A stretch of DNA of 64,000 nt from Faecalicatena orotica (GTDB lineage Bacteria; Bacillota; Clostridia; Lachnospirales; Lachnospiraceae). Below the pieces are notes generated by a model. It saw only the letters and a program-made list of their open reading frames with translations. It was not told the DNA's origin and did no database searches. The position numbers and the translations under genes are program-made. The stretch is from positions 1 through 64,000 of the forward strand of contig NZ_QGDL01000020.1 in the NCBI RefSeq assembly GCF_003149245.1. The letters are read 5' to 3'. This document shows positions 35,563 through 50,920 of the stretch, in pieces; within the stretch, counting starts at the first letter, position 1; every line of letters starts with the position of its first letter.

Positions 35563-36492
35563 ATGAGGGCAGGTAATTCTAAAAAGGCAGAGATTGCAAT
35601 TTTTTTTGCAATTTCGTATGGATGTTCCTTAATTTTTGGCATCATTATTTATTTGGGGATATATGAAGAAGTTTATAACATATCTCTATTTATGATGTTA
35701 ACGCCTGCGGCTGGTGTCGCTTTAGCAAAAATACGAAGCAGTAATAATGAAAAGGGAATAAAACAAATACATAAAATAATAATAGTCGCTTTTTGTGTGT
35801 CTCTTTTCGCATTGTTGTTTAGGATTACAGGCGTTATAGGTGAACCCCTGCTAAAGATATTCATAATAGTAGGCAATGATATCTTGAGTTTAATTATCCT
35901 TTTATATGCATGGATGTCCTGTCCACGGCTGGATCCTTCTAAAAATATTAAAGTTGGAGCAAAATATATATTAATATATACAGTTATTATGTTTATTATA
36001 GTTATATGTATGAGTTTTAAAGGAATAACATTTTATACATTTTTTGCTCCTTTTGCATCTATTGTTCATTTTCCATTACAGTGTATTTTAACATTTGGGG
36101 AAGAATATGGATGGCGGGGGTATCTCCAGCCATTATTACAAAGAAGATTCGGAAAACGGCTGGGTGTTATTTTTGTTGGTGTACTCTGGCAAATATGGCA
36201 TATACCATTTTACTTTCCAATTGATAATTGGAACTGGACGGTACAGTTCGCCAGGTTTATTTATTTGCCTGCCCTTTCAGTTGCGTTTGGTTATGTGTAT
36301 ATGAAAACTAAAAATATATGGATTATATCATTTATGCATTTTATGACTAATATAATTCTGACATTCCTTCCGGATTATAAAGATACACATTATTTGCCTT
36401 GTATAATGATCCTTTCATGTATTTGTTTTTCATTACTTTTTACTAAGACATACCAAGCTGGTGTGAAAGACGTATATGGGCGCATATCATAA
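35563..36492 (+). CDS. CPBP-family intramembrane metalloprotease
   Basis: A 309-residue polytopic membrane protein with about eight hydrophobic segments. Abi/CAAX-type motifs are present: FGEEYGWRGYLQPLL (Glu-Glu-x3-Arg), GVLWQIWHIPFYF (His) and SFMHFMTNIIL (His-x3-Asn). Relatives process peptides such as bacteriocins or confer immunity to them. It lies next to the antimicrobial-type two-component/ABC module but is divergent and has its own terminator. The base composition is more AT-rich than its neighbours, which may indicate transfer. The ribosome site AAGGA is weak. Confidence 0.85.
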   Translation: MRAGNSKKAEIAIFFAISYGCSLIFGIIIYLGIYEEVYNISLFMMLTPAAGVALAKIRSSNNEKGIKQIHKIIIVAFCVSLFALLFRITGVIGEPLLKIFIIVGNDILSLIILLYAWMSCPRLDPSKNIKVGAKYILIYTVIMFIIVICMSFKGITFYTFFAPFASIVHFPLQCILTFGEEYGWRGYLQPLLQRRFGKRLGVIFVGVLWQIWHIPFYFPIDNWNWTVQFARFIYLPALSVAFGYVYMKTKNIWIISFMHFMTNIILTFLPDYKDTHYLPCIMILSCICFSLLFTKTYQAGVKDVYGRIS

Positions 36493-36532
36493 AAATTCCG
36501 GAAATGAAGATTCTATCATTTCCGGAATTTTT
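36491..36532. terminator. Strong bidirectional terminator
   Basis: AAAAATTCCGGAAATGA pairs perfectly with TCATTTCCGGAATTTTT. The A/T runs allow use by both convergent genes. Confidence 0.9.
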
Positions 36533-36565
36533 CTATCCTAAAGAAACTTAGGTTTTTTCTGCGGT

Positions 36566-37891
36566 CTATTCAAAATCATCATTTCTGTCAGAATAGGATT
36601 CTGTCTCTTCCGATTGGTATCCATACTGTGAATCTCTCATCTGCCTGTTGTTTCTGCAGGGACTGCACTGCATCTGGTTTCGCTGCTCCATATTGCAGGA
36701 ATTATAATTTCCCTGACGACACGGATTGCACTGTGGTGGACAACTGGGCCTTGGCGGGCAAGGCGTGCATGGATTCGGACTGCACGGCGGGCAGTTACAA
36801 GGCGGCGGACAGTGCGGCTTCGGCGGACATGGAGGTTCGGGCCGGCAAGGAGGTTCAGGCGGACACGGAGGCTCCGGGCGGCAGGGGGGTTCAGGCGGGC
36901 ACGGTGGTATCGGAGGCTTAGGTGGCGGGCATGGCGGTACTGGCGGAACCGGGTGCGGTGGTTTCCCGCCCAGCCAGTCTTTGATCCACTCGAAGGCCTC
37001 ATATATTCCCCTTGCATAAAGTGAGTCGATGAATAATTTATAAAGCTCCGGGGCCATTGCCTTTGCGTATTCCAGTTTATCAAGGGTATCACTGTATTTT
37101 CCTGTTGCAAATTCGTAGAGTTTACAGTTGTTGTGATTTGTCTGCTGTACAAGAGCTGCACTTACCTTATTGCGGGATTCAGCCTGAGGGGAATGCGGTG
37201 TCGTATAATGAATACAAACGGTGTTCCTTCTGATTGAATATTCCTTTTTGCGGTAACCGATATCTACGAGTGATTCCACAAAGGCATTTCTCATGCCGCG
37301 GTCAGGGAAGCTGATTCTGGCATCCATCGTCAGCATGTCAGTATGGGAAAACTGTCCGAGTTTAAAACCTGTGAGCCACCAGTGAACAGCACTTCTCTTT
37401 AAAATAACCCTGCCGTTTCTGCGGAGCACAAACGACATCTTCAGCATCTCTTCATTACTAATGTTTTCGTAAAATGTTCCTCTGAATTTATCGGAATCGA
37501 TATCGTTTCTTTCCGTGTTATAGATTCCTATTTCACCGCCGGTCGTGATACCATACTGGCCCTTCCAGAGTTCAATCAGCCAGCGTTTGCCGGCATAGCT
37601 AAAGGTAACTGGTTCACAATCCATGATCATATTGAACAGCGGTGCGGCTTCATCATAAAGGCGGCAGTAACCGACTTCTCTCTGCCAGCAGTCCATAAGA
37701 GAATAGAAATAATCACCTTTTAATTCATAGGCAAACCCGGTTTCTTCGAGATCGGCGTTTAATTCATTTTGCTGGCTCTGTTTATTGCCAGAGGGACGAA
37801 AACGACGGCTTCGGACCTGCCATACGATACAGAATGCAAGGACTGCGATCACTAGGACTACAGCCGCAATGATTATATAAACTGTAAGCAT
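36566..37891 (-). CDS. DUF4474-like membrane-anchored protein with Cys/Pro-rich tail
   Basis: A 441-residue protein. An N-terminal membrane segment (residues 3-25) is followed by a Lachnospiraceae-type domain of about 240 residues resembling DUF4474 (FAYELKGDYFYSLMDCWQRE, GKRWLIELWKGQYGITTGGE). From about residue 310 the sequence changes to repeats of the type PPCPPEPPCRPE with around twenty cysteines, then a Gln/Asn/Ser-rich end. The tail is low-complexity and may be disulfide-linked, bind metal or mediate surface assembly; none of these is shown. The function is unknown. Confidence 0.75.
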   Translation of the reverse strand: MLTVYIIIAAVVLVIAVLAFCIVWQVRSRRFRPSGNKQSQQNELNADLEETGFAYELKGDYFYSLMDCWQREVGYCRLYDEAAPLFNMIMDCEPVTFSYAGKRWLIELWKGQYGITTGGEIGIYNTERNDIDSDKFRGTFYENISNEEMLKMSFVLRRNGRVILKRSAVHWWLTGFKLGQFSHTDMLTMDARISFPDRGMRNAFVESLVDIGYRKKEYSIRRNTVCIHYTTPHSPQAESRNKVSAALVQQTNHNNCKLYEFATGKYSDTLDKLEYAKAMAPELYKLFIDSLYARGIYEAFEWIKDWLGGKPPHPVPPVPPCPPPKPPIPPCPPEPPCRPEPPCPPEPPCRPEPPCPPKPHCPPPCNCPPCSPNPCTPCPPRPSCPPQCNPCRQGNYNSCNMEQRNQMQCSPCRNNRQMRDSQYGYQSEETESYSDRNDDFE

Positions 37892-38028
37892 AATGTTTTG
37901 ACCTTTCTTTCATTATTAATATATTTTATTCTGCCGCTGCCTTTTCGTGACAGAAGGCAGATTGAACAAAAATACAGTAGAAAATTTATGAAAAACAGAG
38001 AAAGTTCATCCAGCTGATGAGCAGGAGA

Positions 38029-38057
38029 TTGACTTCTCACAAAAGCTGTGCTATGCT
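38029..38057 (+). promoter_or_regulatory. Promoter of licT-PTS operon
   Basis: TTGACT and TATGCT separated by 17 bases, just upstream of the ribonucleic antiterminator sequence. Confidence 0.65.
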
Positions 38058-38071
38058 CTGTTTTGTAAATG

Positions 38072-38163
38072 GGATGGTGATTGCGTAAGCAAGCTAAACC
38101 TATATGTAGAGATAATTTTGGACGCAGGAGTTTCCAGATTTATTTGTGCATATAGGTTTTTTT
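38072..38163 (+). promoter_or_regulatory. LicT/BglG ribonucleic antiterminator with overlapping terminator
   Basis: GGATGGTGATTGCGTAAGCA and the following bases up to AAACC at 38100 form the usual 29-base RAT shape. Its 3' end overlaps the ascending arm of a terminator (CCTATATG at 38099-38106 with CATATAGG at 38149-38156, then seven T). When the regulator binds the RAT hairpin the terminator cannot form and the operon is read. Confidence 0.85.
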
Positions 38164-38280
38164 ATTTCATAGGAAAGTACATCCTATGAAATAAAAAGCC
38201 TTCCGGGGGATGCGCACTGCGGCGTATAAGGTAGATGTCGCAGAGCGAGCGCCGCCGGCGCGAGTTTCGCAAGCGAAACT
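38161..38280. repeat. Hairpin-rich REP-like sequence
   Basis: A perfect inverted repeat (TTTATTTCATAGGA at 38161-38174, TCCTATGAAATAAA at 38182-38195) is followed by GC-rich sequence with GCGCCGCCGGCGC and GAGTTTCGCAAGCGAAACTC, a further hairpin. The base composition differs from its surroundings. It resembles an interspersed palindromic repeat, but only one copy is in this window. Confidence 0.45.
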
Positions 38281-38308
38281 CTATTTTATTTTCAGGGGGT
38301 AACAGAGA

Positions 38309-39154
38309 ATGAAAATCTTTAAGACTTTGAATAATAATGTTGCAGTTGTACTGGATGAGCAGGGCCAGGAAAAGATTGTGATGGGGAAAGGAATCTGTTT
38401 CAAGAAAAAGACAGGTGACGATATTCCGAAAGAAGTGATTGACAAGACCTTTTTTCTATCGGAATCCGAAGCAAACAATAAATTTCAGGTTCTGATTCAG
38501 GATGTTCCGATGGAGCATATTGCCATCGGCGAAGAGATCATTACGGAGGCAAAGCTGCGGCTGGGAAACAAGCTGAACGATATGATCTATATTTCCCTGA
38601 TCGACCACGTCCATACGTCTATTGTACGTTTTCTGGAGGGCGTGACAGTGAAGAATGTGTTACTCTGGGATATCCGACGTTTCTATAAGGACGAATTCCA
38701 GACAGGGCTGTGGGCGCTGGACCTGATCGAGGAGAAATGCAAGGTAAGGCTACCGGAGGATGAGGCCGGGTTCATTGCCCTCCATCTTGCGAATGCGCAG
38801 ATGAATGAAGAGAAGATGCATAACATGTATGAGATTACCAGAATCATGCAGGAAGTCGTGAATATTGTAAAATATTTCTTCCACATTGAGTTCGATGAAG
38901 ATGACGTCTATTATTACCGGTTTATTACACATCTGAAATTCTTTGCAAAACGGCTTACGGAACATAAAACATACGAAGAAGATGACAGCGATGGCCTGTG
39001 GGAAATTATCAAAGAGAAGTATCCGGATGCATACCGGTGTGTAGAGAAGATCACAACGTTTATTCAGAAAAAATACGAATATCATTTATCAAGGGAAGAA
39101 CAGCTGTATCTTACAATTCATATAGAAAGAGTGATTAATAAAACCTGCAGGTAA
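38309..39154 (+). CDS. licT: LicT/BglG-family transcription antiterminator
   Basis: A 281-residue RNA-binding regulator. The N-terminal CAT domain (residues 1-55) binds the RAT hairpin. PRD1 (about 65-165) and PRD2 (about 170-281) carry the phosphorylatable histidines (LIDHVHTSI, IALHLANAQ, FITHLKFFAKR, LTIHIERV). When its sugar is present the PTS permease stops inhibiting it and it opens the terminator in its own leader. It is first in an operon with the beta-glucoside PTS and a phospho-beta-glucosidase. A GGGGG-type ribosome site precedes the ATG. Confidence 0.94.
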   Translation: MKIFKTLNNNVAVVLDEQGQEKIVMGKGICFKKKTGDDIPKEVIDKTFFLSESEANNKFQVLIQDVPMEHIAIGEEIITEAKLRLGNKLNDMIYISLIDHVHTSIVRFLEGVTVKNVLLWDIRRFYKDEFQTGLWALDLIEEKCKVRLPEDEAGFIALHLANAQMNEEKMHNMYEITRIMQEVVNIVKYFFHIEFDEDDVYYYRFITHLKFFAKRLTEHKTYEEDDSDGLWEIIKEKYPDAYRCVEKITTFIQKKYEYHLSREEQLYLTIHIERVINKTCR

Positions 39155-39187
39155 TGAAAACCTGCTGCATAGATACCATGTATGCCA

Positions 39188-42669
<3,482 letters not shown>

Positions 42670-42692
42670 AGTAAGAATGGAAATCAGTGGGA

Positions 42693-42732
42693 GACTGGTG
42701 GCAGATAAAGAGCCACCGGTCTTCTTTTTTTA
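42693..42732 (+). terminator. Terminator of the beta-glucoside operon
   Basis: GACTGGTGGC pairs with GCCACCGGTC (one G-T pair), followed by TTCTTTTTT. Confidence 0.85.
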
Positions 42733-43047
42733 ATAAAACGAATGTATGTACGAGGGGGGAGGCCGGATTTTGGGACTGGGTATTTGTTAAAGTTTATTTA
42801 TGAACAGAAGCGACGGGAACTTACATAGCCGGGCGGATATACTCTAAAGTTTCGAAAAATTTTAAAGTAAAAGTACGGTTTATTACAAATTCCAAAGTTA
42901 TTTGTGAGGTCATAAGCGGAATGAAAGTAAAAGAAAAAGTGGAACCTGTAAAGCAGGAAAGGGAGTAAAATTCTGGGGTTTACGGTTGTTCTGACATTTG
43001 CAGTGACTTATAATTGACTTAGACGAATGTGTGAAGGAGCGAGGAAT
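42733..43047. other. AT-rich stretch before the CRISPR-Cas operon
   Basis: Holds a plausible promoter (TTGTTC, 17 bases, TATAAT at 43009-43014), 34 bases before the WYL regulator start. Nothing else was recognised. Confidence 0.5.
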
Positions 43048-43881
43048 ATGGCAACAAGAGAGACAAAATTAAAATTGCTGTATTTAATGAAAATATTGTT
43101 GGAACAAACGGATGAGGATCATGTACTTTCTACAATAGAACTGATTAATGAATTGAAAAGGTACGGAATAAGTGCAGAAAGAAAAAGTATATATGATGAC
43201 ATTGAGGCCCTGAATGAATTTGGAATGGATATTATAAACAAACGTACGCAGCCGTCCGGATTTTATGTGGCAGGCAGAGAGTTTGAACTTCCGGAATTAA
43301 AATTGCTGGTTGATGCAGTACAGGCATCAAAGTTTATTACGGAAAACAAGACGAATGAATTGATAAAGAAGCTGGAGAATCTAACAAGTAAATTTGAGGC
43401 ACGCCAGAATGGTGAATTCTATATAGTCAGCCCCTGGGCACTTACATGGGATGATGAAAATTATTATATGATTGCATATGATTCAGCGGTGAAGTCTGTA
43501 AAATATTATAGAGTTGATAAGATGATAAATACTGAAATGACGAAAGAACGCAGAGCAGGGAGAAAAGAATTTGCCCGTTTTGATCTGGCGGCATTTGCTA
43601 AGAAGACGTTTGGTATGTACGGTGGCGAAGAACGAAGCTTAAAGCTGCGTTTTGGAAATGAACTGATTGGTGTCGTAATAGACCGTTTTGGGAAAGGAAT
43701 TTTGATTCATATGGATGATGCGGATCACTTTATTGCCCATCCTGCTGTTAATGTAAGCAGACAGTTTTTCGGGTGGATCAGTAGTTTGGGTGATCGTGCA
43801 GAAATTCTCGGACCGGATGACGTTGTGGAAATGTATGTGGAATGGTTAAAGAGTCTGCTGAAATGTTACCATATGAAGTAG
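43048..43881 (+). CDS. WYL-domain transcriptional regulator of the CRISPR locus
   Basis: A 277-residue regulator. The N-terminal winged helix-turn-helix (residues 1-75) is followed by a WYL domain (SPWALTWDDENYYMIAYDS near residue 130) and a C-terminal extension. WYL proteins bind nucleic acid ligands and commonly control CRISPR-Cas and other defence genes. It lies 24 bases upstream of cas3 in the same orientation. The frame is open seven codons upstream, but the ATG at 43048 has AAGGAG at good spacing. Confidence 0.9.
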   Translation: MATRETKLKLLYLMKILLEQTDEDHVLSTIELINELKRYGISAERKSIYDDIEALNEFGMDIINKRTQPSGFYVAGREFELPELKLLVDAVQASKFITENKTNELIKKLENLTSKFEARQNGEFYIVSPWALTWDDENYYMIAYDSAVKSVKYYRVDKMINTEMTKERRAGRKEFARFDLAAFAKKTFGMYGGEERSLKLRFGNELIGVVIDRFGKGILIHMDDADHFIAHPAVNVSRQFFGWISSLGDRAEILGPDDVVEMYVEWLKSLLKCYHMK

Positions 43882-43905
43882 TCGTATAAGAGGAAAGGAG
43901 TAACT

Positions 43906-46044
43906 ATGGAATATCTGGCTCATATTGAAGGAATAAGGGAACAAAGTATCAAGGAACATTTGACAGGCACGGCGGAACGGGCAGGTAAATTCGCAGAGAC
44001 ATTTGGGTGTTATGAATGGGGATACTGCAGTGGTATGCTGCATGATATTGGAAAATATTCTCTGGAATTTCAGCAGCGGCTGCAAGGGAGTGATAAAAAG
44101 GTTGACCATGCAACTGCCGGGGCAAAAGTTTGTTATGAAATGGGAGGTCTGTATGGGTTTCTGAGTTATTGCATAGCGGGGCATCATTCCGGCCTGCCGG
44201 ATACAGGGGAGAAGGCGGATTTGGGAACATCGGCTACGCTGATGGGGCGGCTGAAGAAAAATGTGAAAGATTTTGAGGCATATAAGCAGGAGATAAAGGT
44301 CCCAGCTCTTAAAAATCCTCCCTTTGATCCAAAAAGCGCAGCCAATTTTGACTTTGCCCTGAGTATGTTTATAAGAATGCTATATTCGTGTCTGGTAGAT
44401 GCAGATTTTCTGGATACAGAATATTTTATGAAACAGGGTGAGACAGGGCGTGATTCGGGAGAAGATATGGAAACCCTTCTTAAGAAACTGGAACAGCATA
44501 TTTCTAAGTGGCTTGACAATGACAATCTGGATACGGTAAACGGAAGAAGAACGGAGATCCTTAGAAGCTGTCTGGAAAAAGGTGAATTAGGGAAGGGGCT
44601 TTTCCGCCTGACCGTACCCACAGGGGGCGGAAAAACAGTGGCCTCTCTGGCATTTGCACTTCGCCATGCTGTTAAGAACAAGATGGACCGTATTATTTAT
44701 GTAATCCCCTATACAAGCATCATTGAACAGAATGCCAGAGTCTTCAGCGACATTTTGGGAAGAGATAATGTCTTGGAAAATCATTATAATATAGATTATG
44801 AAAGTGATGAGGAGCTAAAACCAATGCATCTGGCTTCGGAAAACTGGGACAAACCGGTGATTGTTACGACAAATGTCCAGTTTTTTGAATCGCTCTTTGC
44901 AAACAGGTCATCTAAGTGCAGGAAATTACACAACATGGTAAATAGTGTCATTATTTTTGATGAAGCACAGATGCTTCCGAACGATTATTTAAAACCGTGT
45001 ATTGCGGCAATGGAGGAACTGATACAGCATTATGGGGCCAGTATTGTTCTTTGCACAGCGACACAACCAGCATTACAGCAGTTTTTTCAGAGCAGTATAG
45101 ATGCGGTGGAATTATGCCCGAGACTGGACGAGCAGTTCCGGTTTTTTAAACGAGTTACACTGAAGGACCTGAGCCGGATTTCCGAAGAAGAATTAGCTGA
45201 GAAACTAGAGAAGGAGGAACAGGCACTTTGTATTGTAAATACAAAAAAGAAGGCCCAAAGCATTTATCAGAGACTCAAAGGTGAAGGCGTCTATCATTTG
45301 TCCACAAGCATGTATCCGAAACATAGGAAGCAGGTACTAGAAGATATCAGAAAACGTTTAGATGGTGATAAAAAATGCATCGTCATTTCAACGAGCCTTG
45401 TAGAGGCAGGAGTGGATTTGGATTTCCAGTCTGTCTATAGACAATTAGCAGGAGTTGATTCCGTCATACAAGCCGCAGGAAGATGTAACAGGGAAGGAAA
45501 AAGATCAGCGGAAGAAAGTAATACTTACATATTCAGGCTGGAAGACAGGGAATATGTACCCGGGCAGCGGCAGCAGATCGCGGCGGCAAACGATTTGATT
45601 GAAGATGGGCGGGACATTTCATCACTAGAAGCTATCATGGAATATTTTGAAATGCTGTATCATTTCCGTGGGGAGGGTCTGGATAAGAAAAACATACTTG
45701 CACAATTCAGGCGTGGAAGGTATCCTTTCACAAAAGTCGCAAAGGAATTCAAATTAATCGAAGAGAATACAACGACAATCTTTATTAATCGGGAAGAAGA
45801 GGCAGATAATCTTCTTAAAGAAATACAACGTAATGGTTTTACAAAAAAACTGGTGCGTCAGGCAGGACAATACTGCATCAATGTATATGAAAATGATTTT
45901 GATAAATTAAATGCCGCGGGAATGCTGCAGGCAATCTCAGAAGACGGGGGAGAAGACTTCTTTCTGCTGCGGGATGACGGGCAGTATACAGAAGAGATGG
46001 GGCTGAGGCTGGATGTGGAGTATGGGAGGGCGGTAGTATTTTGA
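43906..46044 (+). CDS. cas3: CRISPR-associated helicase/nuclease Cas3 (type I-C)
   Basis: Unwinds and degrades target DNA after recruitment by Cascade. The 712-residue product has an N-terminal HD nuclease domain (MLHDIGKYSLEFQ, KVDHATAGAK, AGHHSG) and a superfamily 2 helicase: Walker A TVPTGGGKTVAS, DEAH-type box IFDEAQML, motif III CTATQPA, motif VI VIQAAGRCNREGK. The length is a little below many I-C Cas3 proteins, but all motifs are present. AAAGGAG precedes the start. A CRISPR array and leader separate it from cas5c, unlike the usual compact order. Confidence 0.95.
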   Translation: MEYLAHIEGIREQSIKEHLTGTAERAGKFAETFGCYEWGYCSGMLHDIGKYSLEFQQRLQGSDKKVDHATAGAKVCYEMGGLYGFLSYCIAGHHSGLPDTGEKADLGTSATLMGRLKKNVKDFEAYKQEIKVPALKNPPFDPKSAANFDFALSMFIRMLYSCLVDADFLDTEYFMKQGETGRDSGEDMETLLKKLEQHISKWLDNDNLDTVNGRRTEILRSCLEKGELGKGLFRLTVPTGGGKTVASLAFALRHAVKNKMDRIIYVIPYTSIIEQNARVFSDILGRDNVLENHYNIDYESDEELKPMHLASENWDKPVIVTTNVQFFESLFANRSSKCRKLHNMVNSVIIFDEAQMLPNDYLKPCIAAMEELIQHYGASIVLCTATQPALQQFFQSSIDAVELCPRLDEQFRFFKRVTLKDLSRISEEELAEKLEKEEQALCIVNTKKKAQSIYQRLKGEGVYHLSTSMYPKHRKQVLEDIRKRLDGDKKCIVISTSLVEAGVDLDFQSVYRQLAGVDSVIQAAGRCNREGKRSAEESNTYIFRLEDREYVPGQRQQIAAANDLIEDGRDISSLEAIMEYFEMLYHFRGEGLDKKNILAQFRRGRYPFTKVAKEFKLIEENTTTIFINREEEADNLLKEIQRNGFTKKLVRQAGQYCINVYENDFDKLNAAGMLQAISEDGGEDFFLLRDDGQYTEEMGLRLDVEYGRAVVF

Positions 46045-46226
46045 GTTGGGATAAAACAAAGAAGAGATAACTTATTAATATATCTATTAAAATATGGTAT
46101 TATTAAAAATAAGGAACAATCACTTATAGAAGTTTTTTTATCATTTTACATAGCATGGGGGTATGCAATTTGGAGTATTTTTTATGAGCAAGGTTAATGT
46201 TTACTAGTTTCATTTACCATTAGCAA
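46045..46226. other. AT-rich spacer after cas3
   Basis: Strongly AT-rich with no gene or repeat recognised. It ends where similarity to cas2 begins. Confidence 0.5.
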
Positions 46227-46370
46227 TGAATAAATTCTAGATAATGCTCAATGTGTTATGTGAAAATCAAAATCATCTGATAATATAGATAGAGAAGCAG
46301 TCTTCGGTATTTTTAACTGGAAGATGATTATAAGGTGAGGATAGAAATTGATTTGACATTAATTATTTAG
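46227..46370 (+). pseudogene. cas2: Decayed cas2 3' fragment ahead of leader 1
   Basis: The bases TAGATAATGCTCAATGTGTT match the intact cas2 at 52085 onwards. Further on, the sequence follows the cas2-like fragments ahead of arrays 3 and 4 (CTTCGGTATTTTTAA). Frameshifts and stops break the frame, and the cas2 stop region is still visible (ATTAATTATTTAG). Only the last 45 or so codons are represented. It directly precedes the leader, as the intact gene does. Confidence 0.8.
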
Positions 46371-46540
46371 TGCGAACCTGAAGTGAACATAAAAATACTG
46401 GGGGATTCGCACCAGAAAAAATGCACAAATTGAGTGTGTTTTTAAATGAAAGAAAGAAAAAAGAGCACAATGTAGACAAACTATATTGATATTTAGTTAA
46501 AAATGTCTAAATATCTGAGGTGGAAATTGTCTATTTTGCA
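46371..46540 (+). promoter_or_regulatory. CRISPR leader 1
   Basis: About 170 bases closely similar to the three other leaders. It contains two conserved dyads: GTGCGAA/TTCGCAC, starting at the old cas2 stop, and GATATTTAG/CTAAATATC (46488-46515) ending 25 bases before the first repeat. It should carry the promoter for array 1 and possibly for the cas operon behind it. Confidence 0.8.
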
Positions 46541-49355
<2,815 letters not shown>

Positions 49356-50255
49356 ATGAGTGAAGCGATTAAAAACAGGTATGAATTTGTGATTTTATTT
49401 GATGTGGAAAATGGAAATCCAAATGGTGACCCGGATGCAGGGAATATGCCGAGAATTGATCCGGAAAGCGGCTATGGACTTGTTACAGACGTCTGCCTGA
49501 AGAGAAAGATCCGGAATTATGTTGAGACTGTAAAAGAAGATGCAGAAGATGCTGCAGGATACAGAATCTATATTAAAGAAGATGTCCCTCTGAACCGAAG
49601 TGATAATGAGGCATACGAATATCTTGGAGTTAACGATAAGACTGTAAAGGACCTGAAGAAAAAAGATCCGAAAGCAGATGAGAAAATCAGGGATTTCATG
49701 TGCAGTAACTTTTATGATATCAGGACATTTGGTGCTGTTATGACTACATTTGTAAAAGCGGCGCTGAACTGCGGTCAGGTCAGAGGTCCTGTGCAACTTG
49801 GTTTCGCAAGAAGCATTGATCCTATTATCAGTCAGGAAGTAACAATTACAAGAGTGGCAATTACGACAGAAAAGGATGCCGAAAACAAGAGCACAGAAAT
49901 GGGAAGAAAAAGTATCGTTCCATATGCGCTGTATCGTGCAGAAGGATATATTTCTGCAAATCTTGCCAGAAAGGTTACCGGATTTTCAGAGGACGACCTG
50001 GAGCTTTTATGGGAGGCGATCATTAATATGTTTGAACTTGACCATTCTGCAGCAAGAGGTAAAATGGCAGTCCGTGAATTGATTGTATTTAAGCATAGTA
50101 AAGAATTAGGAGACTGCCCGGCCTATAAGTTATTTGACGCGGTAGAGGTTAAGAGAAAAGAAGGTGTAGAATTTCCAAGGAAATATCAGGATTATACGGT
50201 GGAAATTCATGAGGATGCAATTCCGCAGACAGTGGAAATGACAAGGAAAATATAA
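49356..50255 (+). CDS. cas7c: Cas7c (Csd2), type I-C Cascade backbone subunit
   Basis: A 299-residue RNA-binding backbone protein of Cascade. FVILFDVENGNPNGDPDAGN at the N-terminus is the Csd2 signature, and GPVQLGFARSIDPI is also conserved. AAAGGAGG precedes the start, which follows the cas8c stop directly. Its stop overlaps the cas4 start by one base. Confidence 0.96.
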   Translation: MSEAIKNRYEFVILFDVENGNPNGDPDAGNMPRIDPESGYGLVTDVCLKRKIRNYVETVKEDAEDAAGYRIYIKEDVPLNRSDNEAYEYLGVNDKTVKDLKKKDPKADEKIRDFMCSNFYDIRTFGAVMTTFVKAALNCGQVRGPVQLGFARSIDPIISQEVTITRVAITTEKDAENKSTEMGRKSIVPYALYRAEGYISANLARKVTGFSEDDLELLWEAIINMFELDHSAARGKMAVRELIVFKHSKELGDCPAYKLFDAVEVKRKEGVEFPRKYQDYTVEIHEDAIPQTVEMTRKI

Positions 50256-50920
50256 TGGAATACCATGAAGATGAATATTTAATGATATCCGGGATACAGC
50301 ATTTTAAGTTCTGCCGCCGGCAATGGGCCCTTATCCATATTGAACAGCAATGGGATGAAAATGTACATACTGCGGTGGGCGAATTGATGCACAAAAAGGT
50401 ACACGATCCCTATTTAACAGAAAAGCGAAAAGATGTTCTGATTACCCGCGCACTGCCGGTTTCCTCCAGAAATATGGGGGTCAGCGGTGAGTGTGATGTG
50501 GTGGAGTTTCATAAAAGTGAAGATGGGATTAAATTGCAGGGGCACTGGGGATTGTATAACGTCTATCCTATTGAATATAAAAAGGGGAAGCCTAAAGCAG
50601 GTGAAGAAGATATATTACAGCTCGTGGCACAGGCGCTATGTCTGGAAGAGATGTTTTCTACATCTATCCCGGAAGGAGCTATTTTTTACGGGGAAACACG
50701 AAGGCGTGAAATTGTAGAAATAACAGACGGCCTCCGCCAGCAGGTAAATGAAATCTTTCATGAAATGCATCAGTACTATGAAAGACGCTATACACCAAAA
50801 GTAAAATACAGCAAGGCGTGTAACGCATGTTCGCTAAAAGACATATGTCTTCCTAAACTTGGGAAAGCAGTTTCCGTGAAGGATTACATGCATCAGATTT
50901 TGAATGAGGATGAAGAATGA
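50255..50920 (+). CDS. cas4: Cas4 exonuclease (type I-C adaptation)
   Basis: A 221-residue RecB-type nuclease with an iron-sulfur cluster that trims prespacers to a PAM. The Cys ligands are in FCRRQWALIHIEQQW near the N-terminus and in CNACSLKDICLPKL at the C-terminus. The catalytic core shows GECDVVEFH and YPIEYKKGKPK. It overlaps cas7c by one base and cas1 by four bases. Confidence 0.95.
   Translation: MEYHEDEYLMISGIQHFKFCRRQWALIHIEQQWDENVHTAVGELMHKKVHDPYLTEKRKDVLITRALPVSSRNMGVSGECDVVEFHKSEDGIKLQGHWGLYNVYPIEYKKGKPKAGEEDILQLVAQALCLEEMFSTSIPEGAIFYGETRRREIVEITDGLRQQVNEIFHEMHQYYERRYTPKVKYSKACNACSLKDICLPKLGKAVSVKDYMHQILNEDEE

Larger units (their letters stand above)
37892..38308. other. Control region of the beta-glucoside operon
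   Basis: Contains in order the promoter, the antiterminator target with its terminator, a 14-bp perfect hairpin and a GC-rich hairpin stretch. No gene was recognised in it. Confidence 0.7.

Noticed and set aside
36628-37024. Gly-rich open frames on the plus strand
   Set aside because: They are the complement of the Cys/Pro repeat tail of the leftward gene, have no ribosome site and follow its codon structure.
46227-46370. A second functional cas2 before array 1
   Set aside because: Only the 3' part is present, and it has frameshifts and stops.
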